Counted from the first letter of the stretch, positions 1 to 6,841 are shown. The stretch: 15,053 nucleotides of DNA from Solirubrobacteraceae bacterium (GCA_025928415.1 JAICJK010000016.1:1-15053); one strand, 5' to 3'. Numbers and translations are program-made. The notes: generated from the letters alone by a model not told the origin.

Positions 1-1031
1 GCCTCCACGGCGCCGCTGCGGGCCAGCGCCTCGAGCGACTGCCGGGAGGTCGGGTTGACGTCGAAGGACACGGCGTCGTCGGTCTGGCGGCCCTCCACGA
101 TCCGCGCGGCGACCTCGAAGTCGCGCAGCCCCGGGTTGGCCGACGAGCCGATCACGACCTGGGAGATCTCGCGCCCGGCGACCTCGCGCACCGGCCGCAC
201 CTTCCCGGGGCTGGAGGGCAGCGCGATCAGCGGCTCGAGCGCCGACAGGTCGAGCTCCTCCTCGACGTCGTAGGCGGCGTCCTCGTCGGCCAGCAGCTCG
301 GTCCAGTCGCTCTCGCGCGCCTCGGAGGCCAGGAAGCGCCGGACGGCGTCGTCGGACGGGAAGACGCTGGTGGTGGCGCCCAGCTCCGCGCCCATGTTGG
401 CGATCACGTGGCGGTCCATCGCGCTCAGGCCCGCCAGCCCCGGGCCGTGGTACTCCACGATCCGCCCGAAGCCCCCGTCGACGTCGTGGCGGCGCAGCAG
501 CTCGAGGATCACGTCCTTCGCGCTGACCCAGTCGGGCAGCTCGCCGGTCAGGCGGACGCCCCAGATCTCGGGCATCCGCACGTGGTAGGGCTCGCCGGCC
601 ATCGCCAGCGCCACGTCGAGGCCGCCGGTGCCGATCGCCAGCATGCCGAGCGATCCGGCTGCGCAGGTGTGCGAGTCCGACCCGAGGAGCGTCTTGCCGG
701 GGGCGCCGAAGCGCTGCATGTGGACGGGATGCGACACGCCGTTGCCCGGCTTGGAGAACCACAGCCCCCACTTGAGCGCCGCCGAGCGCAGGAACAGGTG
801 GTCGTCGGCGTTGCGGAAGTCCGCCTGCAGCAGGTTGTGGTCGACGTACTGGGCCGACAGCTCGGTCCGGACCTCGGGCAGGCCGAGGGCCTCGAACTCG
901 AGCATCACCATCGTGCCCGTCGCGTCCTGGGTCAGCGTCTGCTCGATCCGCAGCGCGATCTCCTCGCCCGGGGTGGGGTCCCCGTCGACGAGGTGCGCGT
1001 CGATCAGCTTGCGGGCGACGGACCTGCCCAT
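1..1031 (-). CDS. Aconitase-family hydratase (Aquifex-type aconitate hydratase), C-terminus outside window
   Basis: Only the N-terminal 343 residues lie in the window; the frame stays open to the left edge. Family signatures are clear: DHN at about residues 64-66, a GNGVSH segment near 96-101, DSHT at 119-122 followed by a GGLDVA stretch, and the expected Fe-S loop at 294-299. It resembles the roughly 650-residue LeuC-like 'Aquifex-type' aconitases that isomerise citrate to isocitrate in the TCA cycle; a 3-isopropylmalate or homoaconitate role cannot be excluded. Oddity: the loop usually reading GSCTN reads GSSAN here, so the first [4Fe-4S] cysteine ligand is Ser297. The later CxxC ligand pair would lie beyond the window. 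Start is the ATG at 1031, 12 bases after the stop of the small zinc-type gene, so the two are probably co-transcribed. No strong Shine-Dalgarno is seen. Confidence 0.88.
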   Translation of the reverse strand, partial: MGRSVARKLIDAHLVDGDPTPGEEIALRIEQTLTQDATGTMVMLEFEALGLPEVRTELSAQYVDHNLLQADFRNADDHLFLRSAALKWGLWFSKPGNGVSHPVHMQRFGAPGKTLLGSDSHTCAAGSLGMLAIGTGGLDVALAMAGEPYHVRMPEIWGVRLTGELPDWVSAKDVILELLRRHDVDGGFGRIVEYHGPGLAGLSAMDRHVIANMGAELGATTSVFPSDDAVRRFLASEARESDWTELLADEDAAYDVEEELDLSALEPLIALPSSPGKVRPVREVAGREISQVVIGSSANPGLRDFEVAARIVEGRQTDDAVSFDVNPTSRQSLEALARSGAVE

Positions 1032-1043
1032 CGCCGCGCGGCC

Positions 1044-1259
1044 TCAGGGCCGCTCGCCGGGATCGGCGCCGCCGCCGTCGGCCCGGGCGATCTCCTGGTC
1101 GTCCTCCTCGACGGGGAGCACCTCCTCGGCGTGCACCGAGCACAGGAAGGGCCCGGCGGTCTCCCGGGCCGCGTGGATCTCGCTCTCGGTCAGCACGGCG
1201 CCGCAGACCGCGCAGCGCTCCTCGAGCGAGTCTTCGAGCGTGTGTTCCTCGAGGTCCAT
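1044..1259 (-). CDS. Small Cys/His putative zinc-binding protein
   Basis: This 71-residue acidic protein has C16-x2-C19 and, about 20 residues later, C40-x2-H43, a zinc-ribbon or treble-clef-like spacing. The tail (residues 50-71) is Asp/Glu/Gly-rich and probably disordered. It precedes the aconitase gene by 12 bases on the same strand and is divergent from the acyl-CoA dehydrogenase gene, 55 bases away. The CxxC/CxxH arrangement resembles small DksA/TraR-type zinc fingers, but it is too short and lacks their coiled-coil arm. I do not recognise the family and assign no function. The frame is supported by the patterned cysteines and by fitting exactly between neighbouring genes. Confidence 0.6.
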   Translation of the reverse strand: MDLEEHTLEDSLEERCAVCGAVLTESEIHAARETAGPFLCSVHAEEVLPVEEDDQEIARADGGGADPGERP

Positions 1260-1277
1260 GGGCTACGGGTGCCCGCC

Positions 1278-1308
1278 CTGGCAGCCGCACAAACGGGTGC
1301 GCGACACT
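1278..1308 (+). promoter_or_regulatory. Weak candidate promoter for the acyl-CoA dehydrogenase gene
   Basis: CTGGCA (1278-1283) and GACACT (1303-1308) are separated by 19 bases, and the second box lies exactly 6 bases before the ATG at 1315. The match to consensus is poor. It is listed because the -10/N6/ATG spacing recurs at other starts in the window and no Shine-Dalgarno is visible. Confidence 0.22.
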
Positions 1309-1314
1309 CCCGGG

Positions 1315-3048
1315 ATGACCGAGGCCGCCGCAGCGCAGTCCTTCTCGAAGTCGCTCGTGCTGGGGGAGATCGAGGAGGATCTCGTGTTCCCGTTCCCGGT
1401 CCGGCGCGAGCCCGCCGAGGAGGACCGGATCCGGGCCCTGAACAGCGCCTTTCGCGAGTACGCGGCGGAGCACGTGGACTCGCGCGAGATCGACCGCGCC
1501 GCGTGGATCGAGGACCACGTGTTCCGCGATCTCGGCGAGCTGGGGCTCATGGGCCTGTACGTGCCCGAGGAGTACGGCGGGCAGGGGCTGTCGCAGACCG
1601 GCTACGCGCGCGTGTTCGAGACGCTGGGGCAGGCCGACGGGTCGCTCACGGTCGCGATGGGCGTACACCAGTCGATCGGCATGAAGGGCATCGTCATGTT
1701 CGGCACCGACGAGCAGAAGGCGCGCTTCCTGCCGGACCTCGCCGCCGGGCGCAAGCTCGCCGGCTTCGCCCTCACCGAGCCCGAGGCGGGGTCGGATGCC
1801 TACAACATCCGCTCGCGCGCCGTCGAGCAGGCCGACGGCTCGTGGGTCCTCAACGGCGAGAAGCGCTGGATCGGCAACGGCGGCCGCGGCTCGGTCTTCG
1901 TGGTCTTCGCGCGCACCGAGGTCGGCGGCAAGGACCGCCACACCGCGTTCATCCTCGAGCGGGGCACGCCGGGCTTCGAGGCCGGCGAGCCCTACGACAC
2001 GATGGGCCTGCGCGGCAACAACCTCTGCCCGCTGTCGTTCCGCGACGTGCGCGTCGGTCCCGAGAACGTCCTCGGCGAGGCCGGCGAGGGCTTCCACATC
2101 GCCATGCAGATCCTCAACAACGGCCGCATGAGCCTGGGCACGGGGGCCGTCGGGCTGGCCAAGCGGCTGCTCGACCTCACCATCGGGCACGTCACCGAGC
2201 GCCGCCAGTTCGGGCAGCCGATCGGCGACTTCGACATGGTCGAGGACAAGATCGGCTGGATGGTGTCCTACCTGTTCGGCATCGAGTCGATGGCCTACAT
2301 GACGACCGGCCTCGTGGACGCCGGCGTCGAGGACTACGCGGTCGAGTCGGCGATGGCCAAGGTCGCCGGCACCGAGTTCGTCTGGTACCAGGCCAACCGC
2401 GCGCTGCAGCTCAAGGGCGGTGAGGGCTACATGCGCACCGAGCCCTACGAGCAGATCGTCCGCGACATCCGCGTCTTCCCGATCTTCGAGGGAGCGAACG
2501 ACGTGCTGCGCTCGTTCGTCGCGCTGTCGGCGCTCAAGCCGCTCGGCGAGCAGCTCGAGCTGCTCAGCGACATCGACCTGCGCGACCCGATCGGCACGCT
2601 GGGCACGTTCGCCGACTACGCGCTCGGCCGCCTGCGGCGCGGGGTGCGCCCCGCCGCGATCGCGCACGCCCACGCCGAGCTGGGCAAGCTCGCCGACCGC
2701 ACGAGCGGCCAGGTCGCGCGGCTGCGCGACGAGGGCGAGCGGCTGCTGCGCCGCCACGGCCGCGCGATCGGCGAGCAGGGGATGAGCCACAAGCGCTTCG
2801 CCGACGCGCTGGCCGACGTCTACGCGCAGATCGCCGTGCTCTCGCGCGTGACCGCGATCTTCCAGGAGCAGGGCGTGGAAGCCTCCGGCCAGGAGCGCTT
2901 CATCGCCGAGACGTTCTGCACCCGCGCGGCGAGCCGGGTCGACCGCTGCCTGGACCACCTGCACGACAACGATGACGAGCGCATGCACTCGATCGCCCGG
3001 CTGGCCTACCGGCGCGGCGCCTACGGCTACGCGCTGTACGAGGACTGA
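1315..3048 (+). CDS. Long-form acyl-CoA dehydrogenase (VLCAD/FadE-like)
   Basis: This 577-residue flavoprotein oxidises acyl-CoA to trans-2-enoyl-CoA, the first step of beta-oxidation, passing electrons to ETF. The order is typical: N-terminal helical domain with a YVPEEYGG segment; the FAD/substrate signature FALTEPEAGSDA near residue 150; the GEKRWIGNGG beta-domain motif near 182; the C-terminal helical domain with RRQFGQPIGDF; and IFEGANDVLR with E392 as predicted catalytic base. A further roughly 170-residue C-terminal extension matches the dimeric VLCAD/ACAD9-type layout rather than the 380-residue short forms. The open frame extends upstream to 628, but that part is antisense to the aconitase and zinc-type genes. 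The ATG at 1315 gives a natural family N-terminus. Chain-length specificity cannot be read from the sequence. Confidence 0.93.
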   Translation: MTEAAAAQSFSKSLVLGEIEEDLVFPFPVRREPAEEDRIRALNSAFREYAAEHVDSREIDRAAWIEDHVFRDLGELGLMGLYVPEEYGGQGLSQTGYARVFETLGQADGSLTVAMGVHQSIGMKGIVMFGTDEQKARFLPDLAAGRKLAGFALTEPEAGSDAYNIRSRAVEQADGSWVLNGEKRWIGNGGRGSVFVVFARTEVGGKDRHTAFILERGTPGFEAGEPYDTMGLRGNNLCPLSFRDVRVGPENVLGEAGEGFHIAMQILNNGRMSLGTGAVGLAKRLLDLTIGHVTERRQFGQPIGDFDMVEDKIGWMVSYLFGIESMAYMTTGLVDAGVEDYAVESAMAKVAGTEFVWYQANRALQLKGGEGYMRTEPYEQIVRDIRVFPIFEGANDVLRSFVALSALKPLGEQLELLSDIDLRDPIGTLGTFADYALGRLRRGVRPAAIAHAHAELGKLADRTSGQVARLRDEGERLLRRHGRAIGEQGMSHKRFADALADVYAQIAVLSRVTAIFQEQGVEASGQERFIAETFCTRAASRVDRCLDHLHDNDDERMHSIARLAYRRGAYGYALYED

Positions 3049-3073
3049 CCTCGCGGGCCGCCCGCGCGGTCAG
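3045..3073. terminator. Hairpin containing both stop codons of convergent genes (candidate bidirectional terminator)
   Basis: Perfect arms CTGACC (3045-3050) and GGTCAG (3068-3073) enclose CGCGGG (3052-3057) and CCCGCG (3061-3066) around a CCG loop. That makes 12 base pairs with a single T-C mismatch. The TGA of the acyl-CoA dehydrogenase (3046-3048) and the TCA complement of the glycosyltransferase stop (3070-3072) are both in the stem. No U-tract follows on either side. Confidence 0.6.
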
Positions 3074-3885
3074 CCGGAGAGCGCGGCCGGCTCGGGGAGG
3101 ACGCCGGTGCGCCGGTAGGCGAGGAAGTCCGGGCGGTGCTCGGCCAGCCACGCCATGGCCTCGCGGTTGAGGCGCTCGCAGGCCTCGAGGCCGTCCGCGC
3201 TCGACCGCATGCCCACGTGGTGGACGTAGGCGCGCGAGATCCAGCTCGTGTAGCCCTCCCGGGCCAGGTCGAAGCAGGCGAGGTCGTCGCTGAACCACTC
3301 GACCTCGGGGGAGCCGACGACCTCGGTGGCCTCGCGGCTGACGTACGCGCAGAAGGGGGAGATGCGGTCGGCGCGCAGGATCGTGGCCTCGCTGGTGTAG
3401 CCGTCCACGGCGCCCTCCCAGGTGCCGCCGTTGGCGGCGCGCACGTTCTGCGCGCCGGGGGCGAAGTTCGAGCGGCACCCGACGATGCCCGGCTTGTAGC
3501 CGTGGCTGCGGATGAACGCGACGTCCTCGAGCAGCCGGTCCACGGTGTCGGGCTGCAGGACGACGTCGTCGCTGAGGCCGATGAAGTCCTCCGCGTCGGT
3601 CTGCTGGGCGGCCCAGTAGTGGGCCTGGGGGGACTTCAGGCCGCCCGGGCGGCGCAGCACGCGGCAGCGTTCGTTGCGCGGCAGGTCGAGCGGCTCGCAC
3701 GGCCCGTCCCACGCGACGATGACCTCGAAGCCCTTGGCGTAGGCGGCCACCGCCGACAGGCAGACGCGCAGGTCGTCCCACTGCTCCTGGACGGCTGCGC
3801 CCTGGCGATAGGCCGGGACGATGATCGCGGTGCCCATGACCGGTCGATCGGCGCGCGGGCCGCCAGGTTGAGCCGGGATGTCCAT
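3070..3885 (-). CDS. GT-A-fold glycosyltransferase-like protein
   Basis: This 271-residue protein has a nucleotide-sugar transferase N-terminus, a short beta strand followed by IIVPAYRQG (from about residue 20). Next come a predicted second strand with VIVAWDGP and the acidic metal/sugar-binding-type motif LSDDVVLQPDT near residue 115. This pattern is GT2-like. No membrane segment is evident, so it is probably cytosolic. It is third in a minus-strand run, 24 bases downstream of the PfkB kinase stop. Two starts are possible, the ATG at 3885 used here and an ATG at 3837 that puts the first strand at residue 3 as in many GT2 enzymes. Neither has a clear ribosome site. Donor and acceptor are unknown, and it may not share a pathway with the upstream sugar genes. 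Confidence 0.72.
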   Translation of the reverse strand: MDIPAQPGGPRADRPVMGTAIIVPAYRQGAAVQEQWDDLRVCLSAVAAYAKGFEVIVAWDGPCEPLDLPRNERCRVLRRPGGLKSPQAHYWAAQQTDAEDFIGLSDDVVLQPDTVDRLLEDVAFIRSHGYKPGIVGCRSNFAPGAQNVRAANGGTWEGAVDGYTSEATILRADRISPFCAYVSREATEVVGSPEVEWFSDDLACFDLAREGYTSWISRAYVHHVGMRSSADGLEACERLNREAMAWLAEHRPDFLAYRRTGVLPEPAALSG

Positions 3886-3909
3886 GCCCGGCCCGGCCGG
3901 CGCGGAGGC

Positions 3910-4833
3910 TCAGCGCGCGCCGAGCGCGTCGGCCGCGGCGAGGTCGAACGCGCCGTGGTCGGTGCCCAGGCCCTGGGCGACGAGCGCGGCGGTCGCGCAG
4001 CCCAGGACGGCGGCCTCCTCGCGCGAGCGGCCCAGCGACAGGCCGCGCAGGAACCCGGCCGAGAAGGCGTCGCCGCATCCGGTGGTGTCCACGACGTCCA
4101 CCGGCAGCGCCGGCACGCGGGTGGCGCCCGCCGCGTCGACGATCAGCACGCCGTCGGCGCCGCAGGTGGCGGCGACGCAGCCGACGCCGCGGCCGATCAG
4201 CGCGCGGCAGGCCGCCTCCAGGTCGCGCTCGCCGGTGAAGCCCGTCGCCTGCTCGTCGTTGGGCAGCAGGAAGTCCAGGTGCTCGAGGGCCGGCGCGATC
4301 CACTCCAGGATGCCGCTGTCGCCCGGCGCGAGGATGTCGGCCGAGGTGATCGCCCCGCCGTCGCGCGCGCGGGACAGGATCTGCGCCGCCGCCTCGCCGC
4401 CCATGAACTCCGGGCCGCCGAGGTGCAGGAAGCCGGACGCCGCGATCGCCTCCCACGGCGCGTCGGCGGGCCCGTAGGCCGCGTTGGCCCCGACCACGTG
4501 GAAGGCGGGCCGCGAGCCGTCCGGGCGGATCGGCAGCACGGACGCCGAGGTCTGGACGTCCGGGCGCCGCAGCAGGAGGGAGGTGTCCACGCCGTCGCGC
4601 TCCAGCAGCGCGACGAGCATGTCGCCGAGGGCGTCGGCGCCGACCGCCCCGGCCGAGCGCACGCGCGCCCCGAGCTTGGCCAGGACCAGCGCGGTGCCGC
4701 CCGCCGAGCCCGCGGCGGTCATGCGGATCTCCTCGACGAGCTGCCCGCCCTGCCCTTCGGGGATCGCCTCGACCGGGCGCACGAGCACGTCGAGCACGTG
4801 CACGCCCATGCAGATCGCGGTCATCTCGTTCAT
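3910..4833 (-). CDS. PfkB-family (ribokinase-like) sugar kinase
   Basis: This 307-residue kinase of the ribokinase/PfkB superfamily would phosphorylate a sugar, sugar phosphate or nucleoside with ATP in the cytosol. Visible motifs are the N-terminal glycine-rich substrate region GSAGGT (residues 42-47), PNDEQ near 191-195, and the C-terminal anion-hole signature DTTGCGDAF (249-257) with D255 as catalytic base. The usual Ala of DTTGAGD is Cys. The conserved Asn that often follows the first GG is absent, so this is a divergent subgroup. Its ATG overlaps the aldolase TGA as ATGA, and an AGGAGGG ribosome site precedes it, so coupled translation is expected. The pairing suggests the kinase makes a phosphorylated sugar that the aldolase cleaves; the substrate is not identifiable. 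Confidence 0.88.
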   Translation of the reverse strand: MNEMTAICMGVHVLDVLVRPVEAIPEGQGGQLVEEIRMTAAGSAGGTALVLAKLGARVRSAGAVGADALGDMLVALLERDGVDTSLLLRRPDVQTSASVLPIRPDGSRPAFHVVGANAAYGPADAPWEAIAASGFLHLGGPEFMGGEAAAQILSRARDGGAITSADILAPGDSGILEWIAPALEHLDFLLPNDEQATGFTGERDLEAACRALIGRGVGCVAATCGADGVLIVDAAGATRVPALPVDVVDTTGCGDAFSAGFLRGLSLGRSREEAAVLGCATAALVAQGLGTDHGAFDLAAADALGAR

Positions 4834-5513
4834 CGGCCCTCCTGGTGTGCGGGGCGCGTGGCGCCGTAGCCGGTCCGCAGCGCGGTCTCGACCACCGCCC
4901 GCCGCTGGTCGGGGCCCAGCGTGCGCGGGGTCCCGATCGCGGCCGCCCGCCAGTACACCGTGCAGGCCCACTCGAGCAGCTCGGCCGCGCGCAGCGCGGC
5001 CTCGAGGCCGGGGCCCCAGGTGACCGCGCCGTGGTTGGCCATCAGCGCGGCGGAGCGGTCCTCGAGCGCGGCGACGACGGCGGCGGCGAGCTCGGCGCTC
5101 CCGAAGGTGGCGTAGGGGGCGACGCGCACGGTGCCGCCGAGCGCCAGCAGCTCGTAGTGCACGCACGGCAGCTCGTCGAGCACGCACGACAGCGCGGTGG
5201 CGAAGGGCGCGTGGGTGTGCACGAGCGCCCCGGGGCCGCGCTCGCGGTGGACCCCGAGGTGCAGGCCGGTCTCGCTCGTGGGGGCCAGGGCGCCGCCGGC
5301 GACGTTGCCCTCGAGGTCCAGGACGCAGACGTCCTCTGCGCGCAGGTCGGCCAGCGCGGCGCCGGTCGGCGTGATCGCGACGTGCTCGCCGGCGCGCACC
5401 GAGACGTTGCCCGACGTGCCGCGCACCAGCCCGGCGGCGGCCAGCCGCCGGCCGGCGGCCGCGACCTGCGCGCGCTCGGCAGGGAGCAGCCCGGTCTGCG
5501 CCGCAGCGGTCAT
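4830..5513 (-). CDS. Class II aldolase/adducin-family sugar-phosphate aldolase
   Basis: This 227-residue enzyme belongs to the zinc-dependent FucA/AraD/RhaD fold. Visible signatures are TSGN at 33-36 (phosphate loop), E81 in SETGLH (catalytic acid/base), the metal ligands H99 and H101 in HTHAP, and H161 in NHGAV. These support retro-aldol cleavage (or 4-epimerisation) of a ketose 1-phosphate or ketose 5-phosphate, typically giving DHAP and an aldehyde. It is the first gene of a minus-strand operon with the PfkB kinase. Fuculose-, ribulose- and 5-deoxyribulose-type substrates are all possible. A sugar isomerase that would complete such a pathway is not adjacent. The start at 5513 is preceded by a TAGGCT box 6 bases away and no Shine-Dalgarno, suggesting a leaderless message. 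Confidence 0.9.
   Translation of the reverse strand: MTAAAQTGLLPAERAQVAAAGRRLAAAGLVRGTSGNVSVRAGEHVAITPTGAALADLRAEDVCVLDLEGNVAGGALAPTSETGLHLGVHRERGPGALVHTHAPFATALSCVLDELPCVHYELLALGGTVRVAPYATFGSAELAAAVVAALEDRSAALMANHGAVTWGPGLEAALRAAELLEWACTVYWRAAAIGTPRTLGPDQRRAVVETALRTGYGATRPAHQEGR
4837..4843 (-). promoter_or_regulatory. Shine-Dalgarno site of the PfkB kinase
   Basis: AGGAGGG on the minus strand lies 3 bases before the ATG at 4833 and inside the last codons of the aldolase gene. It fixes the kinase start and excludes the longer open frame that extends upstream to 5187. Confidence 0.75.
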
Positions 5514-5519
5514 CGGGGC

Positions 5520-5525
5520 AGCCTA
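5520..5525 (-). promoter_or_regulatory. Candidate -10 box of the aldolase/kinase operon (leaderless)
   Basis: TAGGCT (minus strand, 5525 to 5520) matches TANNNT and lies 6 bases before the aldolase ATG at 5513. Transcription would then start at or next to the A of the ATG. No good -35 box is seen at 16-19 bases. Confidence 0.4.
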
Positions 5526-5561
5526 ACGAGCGGGACCGAAGCGCCGCCGCCGATTATCGAT

Positions 5562-5600
5562 CGTCCTCCCCCTGCCGATCGTCCGGCTGGGGGAGGGACG
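5562..5600. other. Long imperfect hairpin in divergent intergenic region
   Basis: CGTC-CTCCCCC (5562-5572) pairs with GGGGGAG-(G)-GACG (5589-5600, one bulged G). After a T-T mismatch, GCCG (5574-5577) pairs with CGGC (5584-5587) around a 6-base loop. That gives about 15 pairs. It lies between the divergent aldolase operon and the small gene at 5662, so it is not an ordinary 3'-end terminator. It could be a leader structure for the rightward gene or a protein site. The sequence GATCGTCC also occurs twice (5559-5566 and 5577-5584, the second copy in the loop region). Confidence 0.4.
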
Positions 5601-5661
5601 GCGGCCGGCGCGCCGTCGAGGATGTCCGCCCTCCCGTTCCCCCGCAGGAGCTGAGAACCGC

Positions 5662-6006
5662 ATGCGACCACGACGCCTCCCACGACGCCTCCCGCGGCGC
5701 GCCGGCCCGTCCTGCGCGCCACCCGCCGATCCGGTGCGCGACCTGCTCGCCTCGCTGCCGTGGACGCACCCGAGCGGCGCCCCCGAGGGCTGCGTCGCGC
5801 TGCTGCGGCGCGCCGCCGAGGAGCGCGGCGCCGACCTGAGCGCCGTCGACCCGTGGGTGCTCGACCACGGCGGCACGATCGCCTCGGCGCTGCTGGGCAA
5901 CCGGCCGCTGGGGCGCAGCGGCGCCCGGGCGGGCGCCCACGAGGTGCCGTACTACGTCGTGCCGGTCGCCGCGCTGGAGGGCGACCCGGCGGCCTGCGGG
6001 CGGTAG
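5662..6006 (+). CDS. Uncharacterised small protein (114 aa)
   Basis: This 114-residue soluble protein starts with an Arg/Pro-rich segment (residues 1-24) encoded partly by a 12-bp tandem repeat. A more ordinary mixed sequence follows, with a predicted helix (residues 40-60) and a Gly-rich/Tyr-Tyr-Val-Val strand-like end. The start at 5662 has AGGAG at 5646-5650, 11 bases upstream, which is rather far. An in-frame GTG at 5734 would remove the odd basic segment and may be the true start. The last 55 bases overlap the 3' end of the convergent gntR gene. No family was recognised. Reality is supported by the ribosome site and by having no better frame over 5730-5950; function is unknown. Confidence 0.5.
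   Translation: MRPRRLPRRLPRRAGPSCAPPADPVRDLLASLPWTHPSGAPEGCVALLRRAAEERGADLSAVDPWVLDHGGTIASALLGNRPLGRSGARAGAHEVPYYVVPVAALEGDPAACGR
5668..5691 (+). repeat. Perfect 12-bp tandem duplication
   Basis: CCACGACGCCTC occurs twice back to back (5668-5679 and 5680-5691). A third partial copy follows. In the 5662 frame it encodes the repeated Arg-Arg-Leu-Pro segment. Confidence 0.85.
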
Positions 6007-6791
6007 CTCCCGCCGCGATCCTCCCAGCCCGGGCTGCGGACCCGGACGACGAAGCGCGCGCGGTCGCCGCGATGGTGGTCGCGGGCGAACTCGACCGGCG
6101 TGCCGGCGGCGGTGCGGGCGACGCGCTCGACGAGCATCAGCGGCGCGCCGACCTCCACGCGCAGCGCGGCCGCGTGGTGCTCCTCGGCGAGCACGGGGAC
6201 GAGCCGCTCCTCGGCGCAGGCGGGCGCCATCGCGTAGTGGTCGGCCAGCAGCGCGTACAGCGAGCCGCGCAGGTCGCGCTCCAGCAGGCCCGCCAGCGGC
6301 GCCGCCGGAAGCCACGAGTCCTCCAGCACGAGCGGCGCCCCGTCGGCCAGGCGCAGCCGCTCGATCCGCCACACCGCCGCGCCCGGCTCGAGCGCGAGCT
6401 CGCGGGCGACCCACGCGGGCGCCGGCAGCTCGGCCGTCGCCCGGATCCGCGCCTGCGGGGCGAGGCCGTGGCGGCGGGCGACCTCGGTGAAGCCGGCCAG
6501 CGCTGTGAGGTCGTGCTCGACCCGGGGCCGGGCGACGAACGTCCCGCGCCCGACGCCCCGCTCGACCAGCCCGCGCTCGGCGAGGCCGCGCAGCGCCGCG
6601 CGGGCGGTCATGCGGCTGATGCCCAGCGCGGCGGCGAGGTCGCGCTCGGCCGGCAGCCGGTCGCCGACTGCGAGCTCGCCGGCGTCGATGAGGCCCGCCA
6701 GGCGCCGCTCGAGCTGCGCGTAGGCGGGCACGCTGGAGCCGCGGTCGAGCGCCCAGCGGGCGGTGATCGCCGAGGCCGGCGCGGCGGGCAT
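5952..6791 (-). CDS. GntR-family transcriptional regulator, HutC/UTRA subfamily
   Basis: This 279-residue regulator has an N-terminal winged helix-turn-helix (about residues 20-88), with the typical GDRLPAERDLAAALGISRMTA region and the wing GRGTF. It is followed by a UTRA ligand-binding domain (about 95-235). The protein is usually a dimer that releases DNA when a small effector binds. It is divergent from the dehydrogenase at 6873. The shared intergenic region carries two identical operator-like sites and back-to-back promoters, so it most likely controls both that gene and itself; the effector may be a substrate of the dehydrogenase. The ATG at 6791 is preceded by TTGACA-N18-CAGGCT-N6, which favours a leaderless start. 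The C-terminus is about 30 residues longer than typical and overlaps the convergent 5662 gene by 55 bases. Confidence 0.92.
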   Translation of the reverse strand: MPAAPASAITARWALDRGSSVPAYAQLERRLAGLIDAGELAVGDRLPAERDLAAALGISRMTARAALRGLAERGLVERGVGRGTFVARPRVEHDLTALAGFTEVARRHGLAPQARIRATAELPAPAWVARELALEPGAAVWRIERLRLADGAPLVLEDSWLPAAPLAGLLERDLRGSLYALLADHYAMAPACAEERLVPVLAEEHHAAALRVEVGAPLMLVERVARTAAGTPVEFARDHHRGDRARFVVRVRSPGWEDRGGSYRPQAAGSPSSAATGTT

Positions 6792-6797
6792 GGCGTC

Positions 6798-6827
6798 AGC
6801 CTGCACGCTGGTCCATACCAATGTCAA
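6798..6827 (-). promoter_or_regulatory. Promoter of the HutC-type gntR gene
   Basis: Minus strand: TTGACA (6827 to 6822), an 18-base spacer, CAGGCT (6803 to 6798), then 6 bases to the ATG at 6791. The -35 box is perfect and the -10 is weak. The operator at 6809-6820 lies within the spacer, fitting autoregulation. Confidence 0.5.
6809..6820. promoter_or_regulatory. GntR/HutC operator-like site 1
   Basis: TGGTCCATACCA is an inverted repeat (TGGT-N4-ACCA). It matches 10 of 12 bases of the DasR-type core TGGTCTAGACCA known for HutC-subfamily regulators. With two following bases (AT) the 14-bp sequence recurs exactly at 6874. It sits between the -35 and -10 of the gntR promoter. Confidence 0.7.
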
Positions 6828-6841
6828 GCAGCGGCTTGACA
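6822..6841. repeat. Inverted repeat of two outward-facing -35 boxes
   Basis: TGTCAAGC (6822-6829), spacer AGCG, GCTTGACA (6834-6841): a perfect 8-bp inverted repeat whose arms are the -35 elements of the two divergent promoters. Confidence 0.75.

Noticed and set aside
1265..1300. Direct repeat ACGGGTGC at 1265-1272 and 1293-1300 as an operator pair
   Set aside because: Eight bases of GC-rich sequence with no dyad symmetry and no nearby regulator; easily chance.
408..2423. Long plus-strand open frame (671 codons) over the aconitase and acyl-CoA dehydrogenase
   Set aside because: Composition is Arg/Ala/Gly-rich with no motifs, and it overlaps two genes with clear catalytic signatures. It is a GC-rich shadow frame.
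3136..4869. Plus-strand open frame of 577 codons opposite the glycosyltransferase and kinase
   Set aside because: It is antisense to two motif-bearing genes, with low-complexity sequence.
5510..5722. Minus-strand 70-codon frame across the divergent intergenic region
   Set aside because: It would cover the aldolase promoter and the hairpin, has no motif or ribosome site, and is Gly/Ala/Arg-rich.
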